Shown: piece by piece, positions 62,713-64,000 of the stretch
How positions within the stretch are numbered: the first letter of the stretch is position 1
Layout: each line of letters opens with the position of its first letter
Origin: Marinobacter adhaerens HP15
GTDB lineage: Bacteria > Pseudomonadota > Gammaproteobacteria > Pseudomonadales > Oleiphilaceae
Assembly: GCF_000166295.1 (NCBI RefSeq)
Contig: NC_017507.1
Span: 62,001 to 126,000, forward strand
Length of the DNA stretch: 64,000 bases
Direction of reading: 5' to 3'
Position numbers and translations under genes: made by a program
Notes under the pieces: model-generated
The model's database searches: none
What the model saw: only the letters and a program-made list of their open reading frames with translations
What the model was told of the DNA's origin: nothing

Positions 62713-64000
62713 TTATTCAAGACAGCCTGCTCGGATATTCCCACATTCCTGTTGCACACCAGAACGATCTGGATACGAACGCGCAGACTGATAATGGAAA
62801 CTCATACGATCTGCTCCGCCAATTCGAGCATCATCAATGAGTCGGAAATCAGCATTCGCATAGCCCGCCTCTTCAGGCTCCTTTAGCCAACGATCAAACC
62901 AAGCCACAGTATAGTGAGTAATCGAAGGTCGTCCCCACCCGCCAACACAGGCCTTTGCTGCTACATCCGGGCACCATGAGGATGCTGGAAACAACGGGAG
63001 TAAAGAAAAGTCGAAATGAGTAGTTCCTTGAAAGCCCAGCGCATAGACGGGAACACCAGCAGAGCGCCAAGCGTTAAAGGCCACCTTGCCACCCTCAGGG
63101 TCTGGGGGCGTCAAATAAGGGAGCGGCGCAAACCCGTAGTCAGCAAAAAAAGACATCGCGGGTACTCGAGGTGCGAAGTTCGGCAGCGTACCCTGTGTGA
63201 TTGCCAGAAGCAGCACGTCGTAAAGCGGGGCGGGTAATTGCAAATTTGAGGCCGTCGTCAGTCCATCACCAGACGGCGTGATCAAACTGTCCCAAGCAAC
63301 GACCGCATCAACTGGATTCTCTTCATCAATCAAACCAGGCCAAGGTTCAGCCCCCGAAGCTCCGTACCCTTGGACAACAGATACACCGATAGCGCCCAAT
63401 GAATGTCCTGCAATCCCTAATCGCGAGTGATCAAACCGAAACCATTCAGGATTAAATGCTAGGGCCGATGCAGCTCCGCTCTCCTCGCACGATTCTTGGT
63501 GTGGGTATGGTTTGTCAGGCGTTGAGCGAAAAAAATCGATCGCGTCTACCTGACCTTCCCAAAACACCCTGGGGTTTAAATTACCCCCCTGCTGCAAAAG
63601 CGGTGTGAAAAGATCTGACCGTCCCTGACCGCGAGGGTCATAGGTTAGTACAGCATACCCAGCCCTCACTAGTTCCTGAGCAGCCCATGTATACGCTGTT
63701 TGAGGAGCTTGAACGGACCCGTTCGTTATCACGATCGTTGGAACCTTGTTGTTCGCACTTGCCCCCTTTGGTATCCACATCTTACCTGACAAACGGGCGC
63801 ACTGGCGGTCATAGAAAACCACATCCGTAACATCAGCCTCGGTCTCATAGAAAAGTCGCCCATCAGGACCTTCCGCCTCCCTATAACGGAAAGGGTCACC
63901 GGTGCAAGGCAATCCGTATGTCGCGCATAATGGAGTTACGGGAGAATTTAGAGTCAGTGATAGAGGGAACAGCGACTCGTTCAACGACAACGATAGCAGC
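62713..64000 (-). CDS. Exported alpha/beta hydrolase (partial, 5' end outside window)
   Basis: The frame stays open to the window edge, where the codons encode a hydrophobic leader-like stretch, so the true start is probably just beyond 64000. Over 425 residues, the alpha/beta-hydrolase features are IVITNGSVQAPQTAYTWAA, YDPRGQGRSDL, the nucleophile elbow GIAGHSLGAIGVS, an acid region YALGFQGTTHFDFS (possible His) and several Cys likely paired outside the cytoplasm (TYGLPCTGDP, RQCARLSGKMW). It resembles secreted dienelactone-hydrolase/lipase-like proteins. Substrate unknown. Confidence 0.8.
   Translation of the reverse strand, partial: LLSLSLNESLFPLSLTLNSPVTPLCATYGLPCTGDPFRYREAEGPDGRLFYETEADVTDVVFYDRQCARLSGKMWIPKGASANNKVPTIVITNGSVQAPQTAYTWAAQELVRAGYAVLTYDPRGQGRSDLFTPLLQQGGNLNPRVFWEGQVDAIDFFRSTPDKPYPHQESCEESGAASALAFNPEWFRFDHSRLGIAGHSLGAIGVSVVQGYGASGAEPWPGLIDEENPVDAVVAWDSLITPSGDGLTTASNLQLPAPLYDVLLLAITQGTLPNFAPRVPAMSFFADYGFAPLPYLTPPDPEGGKVAFNAWRSAGVPVYALGFQGTTHFDFSLLPLFPASSWCPDVAAKACVGGWGRPSITHYTVAWFDRWLKEPEEAGYANADFRLIDDARIGGADRMSFHYQSARSYPDRSGVQQECGNIRAGCLE

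Noticed and set aside
1..64000. CRISPR arrays, tRNA and rRNA genes
   Set aside because: No regularly spaced direct repeats, clover-leaf sequences with T-loop GGTTCGAATCC-like cores, or rRNA segments were seen.

Overview
The window comes from a Gram-negative bacterium, most likely a marine-type gammaproteobacterium. It encodes a FadL-type porin, an OmpA-family protein, RfaH, WecA, CheV, a Tus homologue and a large set of outer-membrane-type lipoproteins (lipobox Cys followed by Gly/Ser/Asn linkers). Genus is not established. GC looks close to 50% by eye, except a clearly richer block at about 28.1-30.8 kb.

Layout. 0-6.3 kb: end of a nucleotide-sugar dehydrogenase, glmS, a PH-domain protein with a small partner, and a WecA-like glycosyl-1-phosphate transferase, i.e. 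precursor supply for a surface polysaccharide; two hypothetical genes follow. 6.4-18.5 kb: exported subtilase, orphan AbiEi-like gene, FadL-like porin plus a 1086-aa Ig-like lipoprotein, OmpA-family protein plus a second Ig-like lipoprotein, and a predicted metal-dependent hydrolase. 18.5-33.8 kb: DUF445 gene (frameshifted), TPR protein, histidine kinase, CheV, a four-PAS chemoreceptor (frameshifted), rfaH, a GC-rich radical SAM/sodium symporter block (one or two frameshifts), a two-PAS chemoreceptor, and an ECF sigma/anti-sigma pair. 33.8-39.2 kb: duplicated beta-propeller lipoprotein, DUF3455 lipoprotein, alpha/beta hydrolase, and a complete IS3-family insertion sequence with a GAA target duplication.

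39.2-51 kb is the most distinctive part. All genes are on the minus strand and nearly all encode exported or membrane products. A four-gene overlapping operon (DUF4331, small lipoprotein, TPR protein, HupE/UreJ-type membrane protein) starts below a perfect 18-bp palindrome. Upstream lie a PHP-type metallohydrolase lipoprotein with a DUF3299 lipoprotein, and a calcineurin-like phosphoesterase with a PhoD phosphatase. This looks like an envelope phosphoester/metal module of unknown purpose.

51-64 kb: a candidate small RNA, an S15/CocE lipoprotein hydrolase, then a tyrosine recombinase facing a Tus-like replication-terminus-binding protein. Upstream of the recombinase are a perfect 12-6-12 palindrome over its -35 box and a 170-bp element with 16-bp perfect terminal inverted repeats. 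Two lipoproteins with related leaders (one with ELWxxDGT repeats), a LuxR-type response regulator, a small membrane protein and a truncated alpha/beta hydrolase end the window.

Four reading-frame breaks between 19.1 and 30.8 kb all fall in mononucleotide runs, so either the assembly has homopolymer errors there or several genes have decayed.
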